Positions 35,401 to 47,984 of a stretch of 64,000 nucleotides of DNA are shown here, piece after piece. The notes below the pieces were generated by a model, which saw only the letters and a program-made list of their open reading frames with translations, had not been told where the DNA came from and searched no databases. The first letter of the stretch is position 1; each line of letters begins with the position of its first letter. The position numbers and the translations under genes were made by a program. Source of the DNA: Limonium bicolor (lineage: Eukaryota > Streptophyta > Magnoliopsida > Caryophyllales > Plumbaginaceae); NCBI GenBank assembly GCA_023374045.1, contig CM041777.1, positions 458,546,251 through 458,610,250 of the forward strand, in the 5' to 3' direction.

Positions 35401-37631
35401 AAATCACAATATCACCCCAAGACTTATAAATCTTTTACAATTTAATAACTATCTTATTATAAGGTAGTATTTTAATTCCTTAAATTCTCCAAACTTGGTC
35501 AAAGTCTCCTATATAGTCAACTTTGACTTCTAATACCAACTTGGACCCAAACCTTTCGGTAATTACTAAATATAACCTATAGTTTTCTATTTTTACTATT
35601 TTGACACAAAACTTTATAAAATGTTATAATTTTTATTAAATTCATTTAAGAACCCTAAATTCCTCTAAATTAAGCCCACGGCTTTATATTTTCCAGTAAT
35701 TACGGTTTGGCCCCAATTATTATATAAGCAAAAATCTAACTAAATAAGCTTATAAACTTAAATTAAAATGGCCTAATGACATGGCCTTATTATGATCTTG
35801 AACTTGCAAAATAAATTACACTTTAAATGTCTAAAAAAATAGTATATACTCACGGCCTCACTTGGATTTAATTATTTTTTCCACATAATGTCATAATTTG
35901 ACCATTATGTTAATTAAATCTCTTAAATGACTAACTTAATTTATCTTATCTTAGTCATTTTTTTTCATTTTTAGGTTAATATAACCCATATTATTAAGTT
36001 CACTCTCGGCATATTTAATATATACACTAAGAATTCATAATCATAAGTTTTAAGGTGTTTATACCTTGGTTTCTCCTTGTATGAACTCGGTCACTTGAAG
36101 GAAAATTCACCACATCATTTAGACATGTTTCATACACCAAAATAAGATTGGTTTATACTCCAAGCTTGAGCTTAACCATAAGGAACAATTAATGTAAGAT
36201 TTAAGGCAAAAATCACCTTAAAAATGCGAGGAAGCTTCTAGGTGGATACGGCCTGAATCAAACACACCACAAGGTGTTAGATCCACCATATTGACATAGG
36301 AAATAGCTATACAACAACAAGCTTCCTTGGTATTAGGTTTTACCTTGGGAAAATGCCTTAAAGAAGGGTATTTCCTTTGGATCTCGGCCACCCTTGCTCC
36401 AAATGGCTAACCAACTGATTTAACATGTAAATATGAAGATTATGAGTGTGTAAACTCATAAAAATCAGAGGAAGAAAATCGGATGAAGAGTAAGGAAGCT
36501 GAAGGTATGTTTTTACCTTAAAATGAGATTTTGAGAAATTTTGGCCTCTTATCTTGCTTCAACCGAATTTGATTGATGTTCTAACCTTAGAACACTGAGA
36601 ATAAGCCATACGAATTGATTAGCCACGAGATCTAAGCATAGATGGTGAAGAGATGAAGAAAAAGAGCCAAAAACAAGCCTTAAACCATTACTTAGAAGCT
36701 TAGAAGATGGGTCTACCTTCCTACCTCAAGAGCCACAGTTGAGAGAACTTGGGAGAGCTTGTAGGAGCAGCTTCATCGGTTGGAATGAAGCTAGGAGAGA
36801 GAGAGTGATTAGAATGGGTATTATTTGATTGAAAAAGCAAATTTGATTAGTTTATTCCTTTGTTAATGAGAGGTGACTCATCTAGGAGATAAGAGGGAAC
36901 AAGAGGTCGGCTAATGGAGAAGAAAGGAAGGCTCACACGGTTTTCCAGCTGGAGGGGGTCAAATAATGGAGCTAATGGTTTATTAATTAATCAAAAGGCA
37001 AAAGTAACCCTTAATTTAGGGTGTTATGTTGGAGTGCTGTCCATGGTGTGTACAAGTGGCGAATTGGAGCCTCCTTAGCTTGTGGCTGCTGATCTCTTAT
37101 GGTCCAAGGGGTCAACTTTGACCTCTTGACCAATCTTAGTCAATGTTGACTCAAGTGGGCCCCCTTTTAGGGTTTTACTAATATTTTAACATTAAATTTG
37201 TAAAAATTTGTAAAATTTGGAATTAAATTCCTAATATGATATAATGTGATATAATATCATATTAAAAGGTAATTATAACTTTTAAGCCCATTAAAAACTA
37301 ATTTAGAAGGCAATTTCACAAAAACGTGCTTTAAGGTGTTTTAGTGCACCTTTTTGTGTCACAGGGTGTTCCCGAGCTTAGTTTTCTTTGAGGACAGTTT
37401 TGTTGTGTTCCTTGTCTCATTTAAATACATAGGAATCCACTTTGGATCCTATTTGGGGTCATACAATCTTTATGGTGCTTTAAAACACATTTTTGACTTT
37501 ACCGATCTTAAGGCATGTTTTGCCTTGTTGAGATCTTTTAGATTGTTCCCCAATAATATTTAGATGTTTATTAACCATCTTAGATCATTAATAGATCATT
37601 TACTTATGTTTTAAAGGTTAGGGGTATTTCA
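32404..37631 (-). mobile_element. Family C solo LTR inserted in element D pol
   Basis: A 5228-base segment from TGTAACACCCC to GGGGTATTTCA, flanked by exact 5-bp copies of ATGTG (32399-32403 and 37632-37636). The D pol reading resumes across the insertion, so the boundaries are exact to the base. There is no second LTR end inside and no gag or pol, so this is a solo LTR, unusually long. It has an AT-rich middle (34200-35500), an (AT)n run at 33687-33711, and no supportable gene. 35504-37631 matches 21619-23543. Confidence 0.88.
33687..33711. repeat. (AT)n microsatellite
   Basis: About twelve AT units inside the family C LTR. Confidence 0.9.
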
Positions 37632-38825
37632 ATGTGGCCCAGGAAGGCCACTCGGTCCAACCAGAAGTCACACTTGGACAGCTTGGCGTAAAGCTGCTGC
37701 TCTCTCAGGATCTGTAAGACTAATCTCAGGTGCTCCTCATGCTCTTCCTCATCTTGGAGTAGATGAGAATATCGTCGATAAATACCACCACAAACCGGTC
37801 TAAATAGGGGTTAAAGATCCGGTTCATGAGGTCCATGAAGACTGCCGGCGCATTCGTCAATCGAAAGGGCATCACCAGGAACTCAAAGTGCCCATATCTG
37901 GTCCGGAAGGCAGTCTTCGGGATGTCCTTCTCTGCAACACGAAGCTGGTGGTATCCTGACCTCAGGTCTATCTGGAAAAGACTCCTGCACCCTGTAGCTG
38001 TTCAAAAGGTTGTCGATCCTGGGCAAGGGATACCGGTTCTTCACAGTGATCTGATTCAACTCCCGGTAGTCTATGCACAGCCTCATGCTCCCATCCTACT
38101 TCTTTACGAACAAAACAGGAGCTCCCCAAGGCGATACACTCGGGCGAATGTATCCCTTATCCAAGAGGTCCTCCAACTGAACCTTCAGTTCCTTCAACTC
38201 TGAGGGCGCCATACGGTATGGGGCCTGGAAATAGGTGCTACTCCTGGCACAAGGTCGACACTGAACTCCACCTCTCTGTCTGGCGGCATGCCAGGAATCT
38301 CATCTGGAAAGACGTCAGGGAACTCATTCACCACTCGGATCTCTTCTAATGGGCTTGGCTCCCGGCTCAGGTCCTGGACATGGCAAAGGTATGCCTTCTG
38401 TCCCTTCCTCACTTGGGAGAGAATCGACATGGCTGAGACTATCTTTACTCCCAGCTTCTTCTCCATGCCACTGTAGGAGACTCTTTGGCCCGATGATCCT
38501 CTCAAGATGATCTTCTGCTCACCACAATCGATCTTCCCTAGTACTTGCTTAGCCAGTCCAAACCCAAGATGATGTCGAAGTCGGGGAGGACGAACTGGAT
38601 CAGGTCAGTTGCAAAAGTTTCCCCCTTTATGTCTACCCCCACATCTTTCAATACATAATTACAAGAAATAACCCGCCCTGAGGGTATAGATACTGCTATG
38701 GTAGGGGACTTACAAGTTTCTAGACTTAGTCTTTTAACAAAATTCTCAGAAATGAACAAATACGAAGCCCCAGTATCAAACAAAACACGAGCAGGAGTAC
38801 CATGAACAGGAAGGTACCTGCTAAC
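37632..38825 (-). pseudogene. pol: Element D protease and reverse transcriptase N-terminal part
   Basis: Protease with FDTGASYLFISENFVKRLSL (about 38781-38722) has the DTGA active site. RT has [19 protein letters not shown] near 38083-38027 and FIDD at 37782-37771. It stops at the family C insertion. Frame breaks near 38230, 38100, 37980 and 37750 leave no full-length frame. Confidence 0.88.
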
Positions 38826-40008
38826 ACCTCTGCTTCGGCCTCAGCTTCGGCCCGACTCATAACATTGATCCTTCCGGGAGCTCGACTGTTATCTCGGTTC
38901 TCCCCTTGACCTCTGTTGCCTCCATTTCCACCCCCGCCATTACCACGTTGGGGAGCATCCCCGCGCTGGTTCTGGCCCTGGTGTTGATCTCTGCCTCGGG
39001 GTTGGGATTTGCTGGTCTGTAGGCTCGATCCCCGCCATTACCCCTCTCTTGAGCGCCTCCCTGAGGGTTCTGGAAGCACTCAAAAGCTCTGCGGCCCTTC
39101 CTGCCACACCGGAAGCACGCCACCAAGTTTCCTTCATAGTCTTTCCCGGGGTGGTCCTTGTGGCATCTCCTGCAGTGGAAGTGCCTATCTCTCCCGCTCT
39201 CTCCCCTCTGAACCTGACCCTAGGGTCTATCGTTCCTCCTCTGGTCATTCCTCTGGTTCCCATCGAACCTCTTCCTATCATCTAAGTTAGGCCTCCACCT
39301 CTTGTCCTAGTTGGGCCTCTGATGTCGGTCATCTCGACTCCGGGACTCCTCCACATCCTCTGTCTTCCTCTTTGGCCCGTCTGGACCTCCCTCCTCTTCT
39401 GCTGCACCCTATACAGGTTAGCAGCCTTTCCATAAGCGTCCTGGAGGGTAGGTATCGTCCGTACGCTCAAGGCCTCCTGGAGACTCCAGTTGAGTCCCCC
39501 CACAAAACGCTGCACCTTCGACGCCTCGTCAAGGACCATCGTCGGTGCGAACCTCGCCAGCTCTAGAAATTTGGAGTGGTACTCCTTCACACTCCGGGCC
39601 TACTGCTTGAGCTCAGAGAACTCCAGGTATTTCTGCATCCGGACATGCTCAGGATAGAATCGCCTTCGCATGGCCTCCTTCATTGCCTCCCATCCAAAAT
39701 AGGTCCCGCCAGAAGAGCGTCCTTGTTGGCAGAGCACCAGATGTCAGCCTCGCTCTTGAAGTAGTACACGGTGGTATTGACTCTCCTGTCAGCAGGGCAG
39801 TTGACTGCCTCAAAGATCTTGTCGAACTCACGCAGCCAATCCTCCAATAGTACTGGGTCCTCCTCCCCCTTGAATGTAGTCGGCTTCAGGTGGGCAATTC
39901 TCTTCGTGTAGTCTTCTAGCACATTGTCTCGCTGGCTTGGTGTTGCACAATCTGGCCCAGGTTCAAGGCAAGCTCCTGGATTTGTCTCATTGGGTCGTTG
40001 GCTGCCAT
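38826..40008 (-). pseudogene. gag: Element D gag (capsid and zinc knuckle)
   Basis: Starts at ATG 40008-40006 (MAANDPMRQIQELALNLGQI). Capsid motifs are LKPTTFKGEEDPVLLEDWL and MKEYHSKFLELARFAPTMVL. A zinc-knuckle-like CFRCGRKGRRAFEC lies near 39115, in a low-complexity Arg/Gly-rich tail. Multiple indels break the frame. No intron signals comparable to family A were found. Confidence 0.82.
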
Positions 40009-40402
40009 GGTAGTGCTTCTGCTTCGACTTCTGGTGTTGTAGGAGAAATTTAATCGGCCTGCCAGTCTATTCTATTCAAGATGGACTCCTGATTATGAGT
40101 CACGAATTCAAGGAATTTAATCTCCTACAAATATCCCCTTAAGTCCTACTATGCTCATACTACCCAATCCTCGGGTAGACAGTTAGAATGTATAAATAAA
40201 CAAGCATATATACCATCATGTAATATACATGTGTAACGAGTAAGCAATTATTCGGTGTATGATCTTTAAACACCCACATAGAGGTGTCCAATATACTCAG
40301 CAGAACACAATATGGTATATAATTCAACATAACTTTCCCAAGCGGCTTATCCCCAAATTTTTAATCTGGTTTACTCAAATTTTATCTTATTTCAAAAACA
40401 CG

Positions 40403-40414
40403 GCTCTGATACCA
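40403..40414 (-). other. Primer binding site (initiator Met tRNA) of element D
   Basis: TGGTATCAGAGC on the minus strand, three bases from the LTR end at 40418. The hairpin that covers this site in family A is absent. Confidence 0.92.
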
Positions 40415-40417
40415 CCT

Positions 40418-43016
40418 TGTAACACCCTGGATTTTACCTCAAATGATAGCTTAAGAAAATACAAATCCAACGGCACAAACGGAAGTCAAAACAGAGCTTG
40501 AACGAACAAGTTATGGTCAAAACAGCACCCTGTCCGAACTTGTGTCCGTACATCAACGTTCGGACACAAGTCAAGACTTCAGAAACTAAAATCAGACAGA
40601 TGTCAGAACATCGAAGCTCAGACGGATGTTCGGACACTTTCGGAAATCAGATACTCGTAAAGTCCGAACATGTGTCCGAATGCCAAAGTTCAGACACAAG
40701 TCGAAGCAAAACCAGAGAAAATAGATGGGTGTGTCTAAATGTCGATGCTCGGACAGATGTTCGGACACAACCAAATGATGAAATCCTTTGAAAATGTTCG
40801 GGGCCTGTCCAAACATGGATGTCCGGACGGACGTTCGGACAGGTCCTTCAATGCAGTTTTGAAAACGTAAACAGAACCCAAAAACCACCAAAACACTTAT
40901 ATAAACATAACAACAATATGAAAGACATTTATATGGAAAATGTTGCTAAATAAGTACCTCGTCACAAAGCTCAAACTCCATAAGGTCAATTCGTAAATTG
41001 TTAAAAACACTTATTAGTAACCACCATAACGAATGTAATCTTAAAACAATAGCGGATTCAAAAACCTCCAGGGCATTACCACCACACCCAATCCCCATGG
41101 GTGCTCAGGCTAAAGAACTAAATACCTCAAACAAATGTTAATTCAACTTATGCGGAAGCTAATCAAAGACCAAAATATAAATCCTTTGGAAAACGTCACA
41201 ATACTTCTATAACATTGTAATTCAGACATTGCCTCAATAACTCCTTATTCCTAAGCTATGTGATTCGCTGCCCCAATCCCCAAACTTAGTCGTCCATACC
41301 TGCGATCATAAAACATAGACAAAACACAGAAAGGATCGCACAAATCAGAAAAACTAAGTAAAGACTATCTCAATCCGTAAAATACGTTTTAGAACCTCAT
41401 TTACCATTTACCAATCAGAGATGAATAATTTGGTGAACATTAGACGAATTTCCAGAATCAAAAAGCTTTCATCAGTAGAGCACCACAATACCAAACACGG
41501 GGTCACCTATGGGACCTCAAACAAGAGGACAGTCACCTATGGGACCGCAAACAACCACCTCACCCTAAGTCCTTAAGTGTGCACACCCCCTATGAGACAC
41601 AAGTAACATAGAGTAGATCAAAGGCCTTAACTGCAACAATGTGTGCAGCGCAAATAATAACAATCATGGGGAGCACCTATGGGCTCCCAAATAATAGAAT
41701 ACAACCTGTGAAAGACTCCCAAAATCTAGAATCAAAAACCACAGCACAAACCAATTGCTCAATTCCAAATCGTGGGAACAATCCCCAATCTCCAAAACGC
41801 AATCGTCACAAAAGCACAGCGGAACCCTTTTCCAATATTTTGTAAAACCACAGTCAAATTCATTGAGCATAGAATTTACCTGATAAATCAATTCACCTCA
41901 ACAGTCTATCTCCTCAGGATTAGTAGAAGCACTCGTTGGCGTAATTGGAGTCTAGATATATATATATATAACCAGCAATCAGACGCTACTAGTCACAATC
42001 GAATAAATAAATAAACTACCAAGCAGAAATACTTTACCCAGTCGAATTTCTAATTGGCACCAAGGGAAATGCTCCAGCAAGGTAGAATGGAGAACACGAA
42101 TTTTGAGAGCTCAAGAAAGAAGATGCGTGAATAAATTTTGGGAGAGCAAAAGCGTAGAAGTGTCGTGATAAGGGTGAAGCGTAGTGGTGAAGATCGTGAT
42201 ATAATATGAAATTATAGGAATAAGGGAAATCAGTATTTCTAAGAAAAATTATAATCATTCATTTTAAAATAAAAGAGTTAAATAGTTATGGAACTCAAAT
42301 AATTTAGAAAATAAAATATAAATAAATAGTTAATTTATACAACAACATAACGTTTGAGAAAACATCAGGAAGGAGTCAAACCTCTAACAACTTATTTCTT
42401 AGAAATTCGGGAATAACTTTCATAATTTGGAATTTGTTGAGAAAATAGATCGTTGTAACTAGATGAGAGAGAGAGTATAATAGGGAATCATTTATTAACC
42501 ATTTATTCGAAATAGAAAGGAGATTGGAATGAAAATAAATTAGATAGAATAGGACAGTAATTCTAGTGAGAGGTTATCATAACGATAAAGAAGATTCTAG
42601 AATTCTAATAACAACAAAATTAAGAGAAGGATTTATTATTAAACTAAGGAAGTCAAAAGGGATTTGAACTCTTTGTAATTAGAAATAATTTATAACGGGA
42701 ATTAAAATCGAGTTTGGATTCTACATTAAAACACCCAATTAAATGCAAATTAAATTAGGAACACATTCAAAGACTTTCAAACAACGTTGAAACATTGAAG
42801 AGGGGTCGAAATAGTATTTTAAATAATAGTATCATCAATGACAATATGCGAAGTAAGGATTTTGGGACTGTAGACAATCGCGGATATTTTTAGGAATAGG
42901 AATAACCTAATGAAGAAATATAGCTAATTTCCTCGGGCCACTATGATATTAACCTCAGTCACATTAATCAAACTATATGCTATATCATTCCTAACCTGCG
43001 ATTCCCGGGTATTTCA
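40418..43016 (-). mobile_element. Element D LTR, right (5' LTR)
   Basis: TGTAACACCCTGG to GGGTATTTCA, 2599 bases, followed by the target duplication GTTTG at 43017-43021. Palindrome array at 40529-40845; (AT)n run at 41954-41971. No gene. Confidence 0.95.
40529..40845. repeat. Palindrome array in right LTR of element D
   Basis: Counterpart of 27913-28229. Most palindromes are in the same orientation; the one at 40673-40696 is reversed. Confidence 0.9.
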
Positions 43017-43552
43017 GTTTGTGTCCGTGTTTTATTCCGTTGAATTTGATTCTGACCACACAAGTAGGTAGTTTTCTTTATTTCCTTTTCTTTTGTTTCT
43101 CGTGCGATTAGTGTAGTCATTAGGTTAGCTGTTTAATATTTAATTGCTAACAGCGTTCAGTTGACGTAGTTGATAGTATTTGTTTTCTATTCTTCTGTTA
43201 CGTTTTCTTTCAGGCTTTCCTTTTCTTTCTTAAATATTTTCGAATCTGTTTTGTTAGTGGTTGCTTAGTTAGGTCAGATTGCAGATTTTATCCTTTGATT
43301 TTTCTTTCTGTTTTTATCGCTGAGGATTCTGTTAGTTTAGTTAATCTACTCTGTTTTGATTTCTAATTTGATTTTGTTTTAGATTTTCTTTTATCTTCCA
43401 GATTTTATTCCCGATTTCATTTGTTGTTTCTGATATTCTGTTTTAGACATTAGGACTTTTATCTGCATATTTTGTGAGTTAATTTCTTTTTATCTCTCTC
43501 TGATTCTTGCTGTTTTAATTTAATTGTTATTGTTCTTTTAGTTTACGCTATT
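43017..43552 (+). other. Element F leader, second part
   Basis: T-rich leader between insertions D and E, without a gene. Its last five bases, CTATT, are the target duplication repeated at 49768-49772. Confidence 0.75.
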
Positions 43553-44580
43553 TGTTGGAGAAATATGTGACTACTTCTACCACTTAGGCAGTGTACCTAA
43601 TCGTTTTGCGAGATAGTGGATTCGTGGGGTTGTCGTACTCTTGGGGACCTCGCTGTGGATAACCGATAGTGGATTAAATTTACTGAGACTTCTAGTAAAT
43701 AGATTTATCATTTTTTAAGGAGAAGAAATAATCAAAAATCCTAACCTGAACAAAAAACAAAATAATAAAAATAGAAATTATAAATCTTTTTGTTTTTGAG
43801 AAAGCACCCCGGGTTGTTCTGCTCACCTATTTTATCAATTATATTAATATAACTTTACCACTTAAGTAATAAACTCAGAAACTATAAATAATTCGTTGAC
43901 GACTAAATCTAACGAACCCTAACCAGTTGCTAGAACTAGCAGCAGACTAATGCTCTAATCCGGACACAACCAATCGCATAAAGAACAGCTTCTATTTGAG
44001 ACTAATTAACCTATAGGCCGGATCAGGCTTCTAGCTGTTAATCAGGTTTAATTTCCCACGTCTTGTTATCTATCTCAGCTCTAGCATGTTGATTAGAAAA
44101 CTACAAATATTGCTTTAATAATTGATCAGAGAATTAAAGCAGATCAAGAACTGGAATTAAACTACTACTTTAGATAAAATCATAGTGGAAAGCTTAACAT
44201 AACATAATTATATAAAATAGGCTCGCATCCCAACCTGAGAGGGCTTAGTTTATTATTAAACATAACTATATATAAACAACATTTTAACAAAATAAGAGAA
44301 ATGGTAGAGAAAACTCCAGCTAGCAAGTTGACTCTGAATCCTAGCTCCGCCTCTGTATCCACGTTGTCGGTAATAATAACACTAATTAATGGAGTAATGT
44401 GGTGTGGTGGAAAAACAAATAAAAATGGAGAAAATGGGGAGAAGAGAAATGGATGTGGTAGTATGGATAGTATGGAACGTATGTGGTGAGCGCTCCGGAG
44501 AGCTGATGAAGTGTTGTGAACGAGCGTGGTGAGCTTTGGATTTGAAGAAGGGGATGATTAATACTGAAGGGAACGTAGCT

Positions 44581-44588
44581 TATTTATA
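44581..44588 (-). promoter_or_regulatory. TATA box of element E LTR (left)
   Basis: The minus strand reads TATAAATA within CCTATAAATAAGC. The right LTR has it at 49012-49019. Confidence 0.6.
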
Positions 44589-44843
44589 GGCTGAGGAAAT
44601 GAGAAGCAGACAACGGAGAAATCAGGGACGGTGCAGTTGGTGTGTCGATGGCGGTGGAATTGGTGAGCAGATCCGCGAAGATTTGCAGTCAGAGAGTGAT
44701 GGGGCAGCAGGAATTGATTGCAGACAGAGCCATCGTCACGCGTCAGTAAATTAAGGTGGGCGCCGTCTGCAATTAATGAAGGAGCAGTTCGAATGCGGCG
44801 CCGGCGAAAGAAAAGAAGACTGTTCGCGTGCGCTGATGTCCTC

Positions 44844-45070
44844 TTGTCCGCCTCGTGTATGTCGCAAAATCAAGCGGACGTGTGTGTTCTTGTCCGCGCA
44901 AATGGAGGCGGTTGTCTCATAATTCGCGCCTCCTCTCTTGTCCGCTTCAAAACAGGCGGACCTCGCCTCTTTCTTGTCCACTTCAATACAGGCGGACTCC
45001 CTGTCTGTCCTGCGCCCTCTCTTATCCGCGCGAAAGGAGGCGGACTCCTCTGTCTGTCCTTGTCCGCCTC
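44844..45070. repeat. Palindrome array in element E LTR (left)
   Basis: Units such as TTGTCCGCTTCAAAACAGG followed by CGGAC, with arms TGTCCGCCT and AGGCGGACA. Right-LTR counterpart at 49277-49500, same order and orientation. Confidence 0.88.
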
Positions 45071-45329
45071 TCCTTATGAGTTGTGGACTGCATCTTCAAC
45101 CGCTCCAGATTCTTCGTTATAAGTCCGTTTTACTCGCCGTTTGTTGCGTTAGAAAGCTCATGAGATTATCTATCCATTTACATGGCTTTTTCCTATTTTA
45201 ACACATAAATATATCAATTCTATCAAAACAATAAATCTAGAAAATCATATGATAAGTGAGAAATACGACACAAATTGCTATAAAAATAGGAAGAATTAAA
45301 GCCCTAAAAGTAGATGTTCTCGCTTATCA

Positions 45330-47984
45330 AACTTCCTCACACTTAGCTTTTGCTTGTCCTCAAGCAAATAGAGAATAAATATATCTCTAAGGCCGTAGTA
45401 TCAACCCTCAGGATTAAACAGATGCAAAACAGAGCAAGCAAAGTGACAATCAAAAGAATAGTTTTTGCTCCTGGTTGTAGGTTTTCACAAACAGTGAAAA
45501 AGAAAAAATTTAAAAAGCATGGATAAGTTAGACTACAAAATCTGATGTAGATTAACTTGGGATCTTCCACCATTTCTTTCCTTTAACCTTTGGATGACAA
45601 GGGGTGTGAAGTAACGCCTTATTCCGCGACACCTTTCAACACCACATACTCATGATCAAAAACAAAAATAAACTGCAATTAACTCTTTGCGTATGCAAAA
45701 CATTCTTCTTCAAGAGATATATACAACACAATTGAATAATTGCGAATTTGTAGAGTTTTTTTGTAACCCAGACTTTTCTCTTCTATCCTTGTAACGGTGT
45801 TGGGCCAACTATCCCAGATCACGAGACCTTAGGTATTAGGTGTTAGGCACCCCTAGGACTTATAACCGGATAGACGAGGCCTGCTTTGTTTAGGAAAATT
45901 TTTGATCAGCGGAGTACCTTGCCTTATCCTTTCATTCCAAACTTTCATATCATTTCCAAAATCCCAAGATAAACTAATTCAGTTTCCCCAATCAACTTAA
46001 TCCACCAAATTTTTGGGAAAACAGATTCATTAGAATAAAACTATATTACAAACAACCTAAAGCAGAAAGATTCTTGAGGTGGTCACCTGGCTTCACTTCA
46101 AAATTTATGCAAAATTTTCACCCAAGAATTCAACATTTATAAGCACTCAGAGCAGTGATTCCCTCAATGCAAGAAGACAATTAAAAACATGTGTGGCATT
46201 AAGTGCAACTGGGCATATTTTCAGGGAAAGGTCTAAACTTCTCACACTTAAGAGGAGCAATGTCCTCATTGTTCATAAAATAATCAAGAAAGACCTTTCA
46301 AAATATGCCAGACTCATGAAAATTTCATTCAGGACAATCATGGACTGATATAATATAGCCATTAAGCGTGATAGACTGGACACAAACATTTAAATAAAAG
46401 AAACTGAAACTCCCCTGATATCGTAGATTTAGGAAGGTGTCCTTCCTCACACTTAAGTGCGAACAATGGGGGTAGTAGTGTTCCTCACACTTTGCGTTCA
46501 AGCAAGTGTCCCAGCCTTGGAGGTCTTCAGATACCATGATAAGAATTTCTCCTGCCACACTACCCAAAAATAAACGCTAAAAGCGTTGCATGAAAGCATA
46601 GACACCATGTCCCACTTCTTTTTTGTTGTTAAAATTAAAATTAAAATAAATAAAACCATCTGCTCCCCTATTATTGAATATTTTTTAATTTTTTTTTTTG
46701 AAAAAACATAATATAGAAATAATGCGGGTACAAAAATAATAATAATATAATAATAATAATAAATAATAATAATAATATAATAGGATAATAAGTTTAACCA
46801 CTGGGTTGCCTCCCAGTTAAGCTGCCCGTAGTTTTTGTAGTCTTTGACTAGACTCCTGCTTCGTTATCCTGGATCGAAAATAAAAGTAGACAATACCTTC
46901 GCCAGGAAAACGAAGTTAGTAATAATAAAAGCAAACCACCTGGATCAAAACAAAATGTTACTTCGGCATATATAATTGGAAAATGAATACTCCACAAAAC
47001 CTGGTGTTTGAGGAGGTACTGCCGGTAGCGTAGTTTTAAACAGGAGACCAGGTGTGATTGGCTTCATTTCCTCAAATTGGAGGATGTAAACTCCTCCTCC
47101 CGTTGTTGAGGCTTATGGAGGCAGGATGGGAGTTGATGAGAGACCGGTGGTAGTGGTGTGTTCCTTCCTCAGATTCGAGGATGTAGATTTCCTCTTCCGG
47201 TAGGTGAGGCTCAATAGGATCACCTTTCTCAAGCTCGTAGACCGGCTCAGACAACTTATCTTCATATTTTAATTGCTCCTCTTGTGTTGAGGATGGGGAT
47301 GGAGGAGAAATTAACTCTCAGACATCTGCTCCACTCGGCGTCGGAGAGAAAATGTCTTGAGAGTTTCATTATCTCCTCATCAGAACTTGCTGCGTCATGA
47401 ATATCTGGCTCATTTTGCTCTTTCACTCATTGGAGTCACCACTGGAATTTCTTCTGGTGGCTCGACCCTACTTGGGAGGAATTCATCTGGCCCATGTGTA
47501 GATTGCTGCTCGTTCTGATTGAAGTAGTAATACCCCAACTGAGCTTCGTTGGTGTGCGTTAGCCCTGGTTGACTTCCCAACAATACGGCTCTCGATTTGA
47601 TGGTTTGAGGTGGTTGATAATCCTTGGAACCAATCTTTGATATGAGGATATTTCCTCTTGCATTCGTGTCCATTCTAGATTGATCAACAATCTTCTCACC
47701 TCATCGTGGCTGCCTCAATTGTCAGTAATTTTCCTAATAAGAACACCAAGTAGAAATAACCAAGTAGAAAAGAAATAGAAAATAGAAAACGAAAAAATAT
47801 AAACCAATAATTAACTAGATAGAAAAAATACAAATAAGAAATTATATAGAAAAATACAAGAATTTTTTTTTGTAAAATTAAATAAAGCGAAAATAAAATA
47901 AAAGTAAATAAAAATAGAAATCCCAATAAAATTAAAAACTATCAATTAACCGTGCTGGAGGTCCCGGCAACGGCGCCAAAAACT
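45330..47984 (-). mobile_element. Element E internal region, non-autonomous Athila-type
   Basis: 2655 bases with no gag, protease, RT or integrase. Next to the left LTR is a purine-rich minus-strand tract (GTGTGAGGAAGTT) followed by the GAGGACAAGCAAAAGC-type motif common near the 3' end of Athila elements, from memory. Another Athila-like motif, GGGTTGCCTCCC, is at about 46805. Minus-strand frames at 47673-47410 and 47254-47072 are acidic, Pro/Glu-rich and match nothing I recognise. A/T-rich trinucleotide runs fill 46680-46800. The element must borrow proteins from an autonomous relative. Confidence 0.8.
47962..47978 (-). other. Primer binding site (Asp tRNA) of element E
   Basis: The minus strand reads TGGCGCCGTTGCCGGGA, complementary to the 3' end of Asp tRNA, six bases from the 5' LTR at 47985. 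Confidence 0.92.

Larger units (their letters stand above)
43553..45329 (-). mobile_element. Element E LTR, left (3' LTR)
   Basis: TGTTGGAGAAATATG to CGCTTATCA, 1777 bases, nearly identical to 47985-49767. A minus-strand TATA motif lies at 44581-44588, and a palindrome array (44844-45070) lies upstream of it in U3. The flanking CTATT is exact. Confidence 0.95.

Noticed and set aside
32404..37631. A complete non-autonomous element rather than a solo LTR
   Set aside because: No second copy of the TGTAACACC start or GGGGTATTTCA end exists inside, and no primer binding site or polypurine tract was found.
44718..45122. 134-codon plus-strand frame in the element E LTR (also 49208-49651)
   Set aside because: It overlies the palindrome array, is antisense to element transcription, and is a Cys/Ser/Arg-rich translation of repeats.
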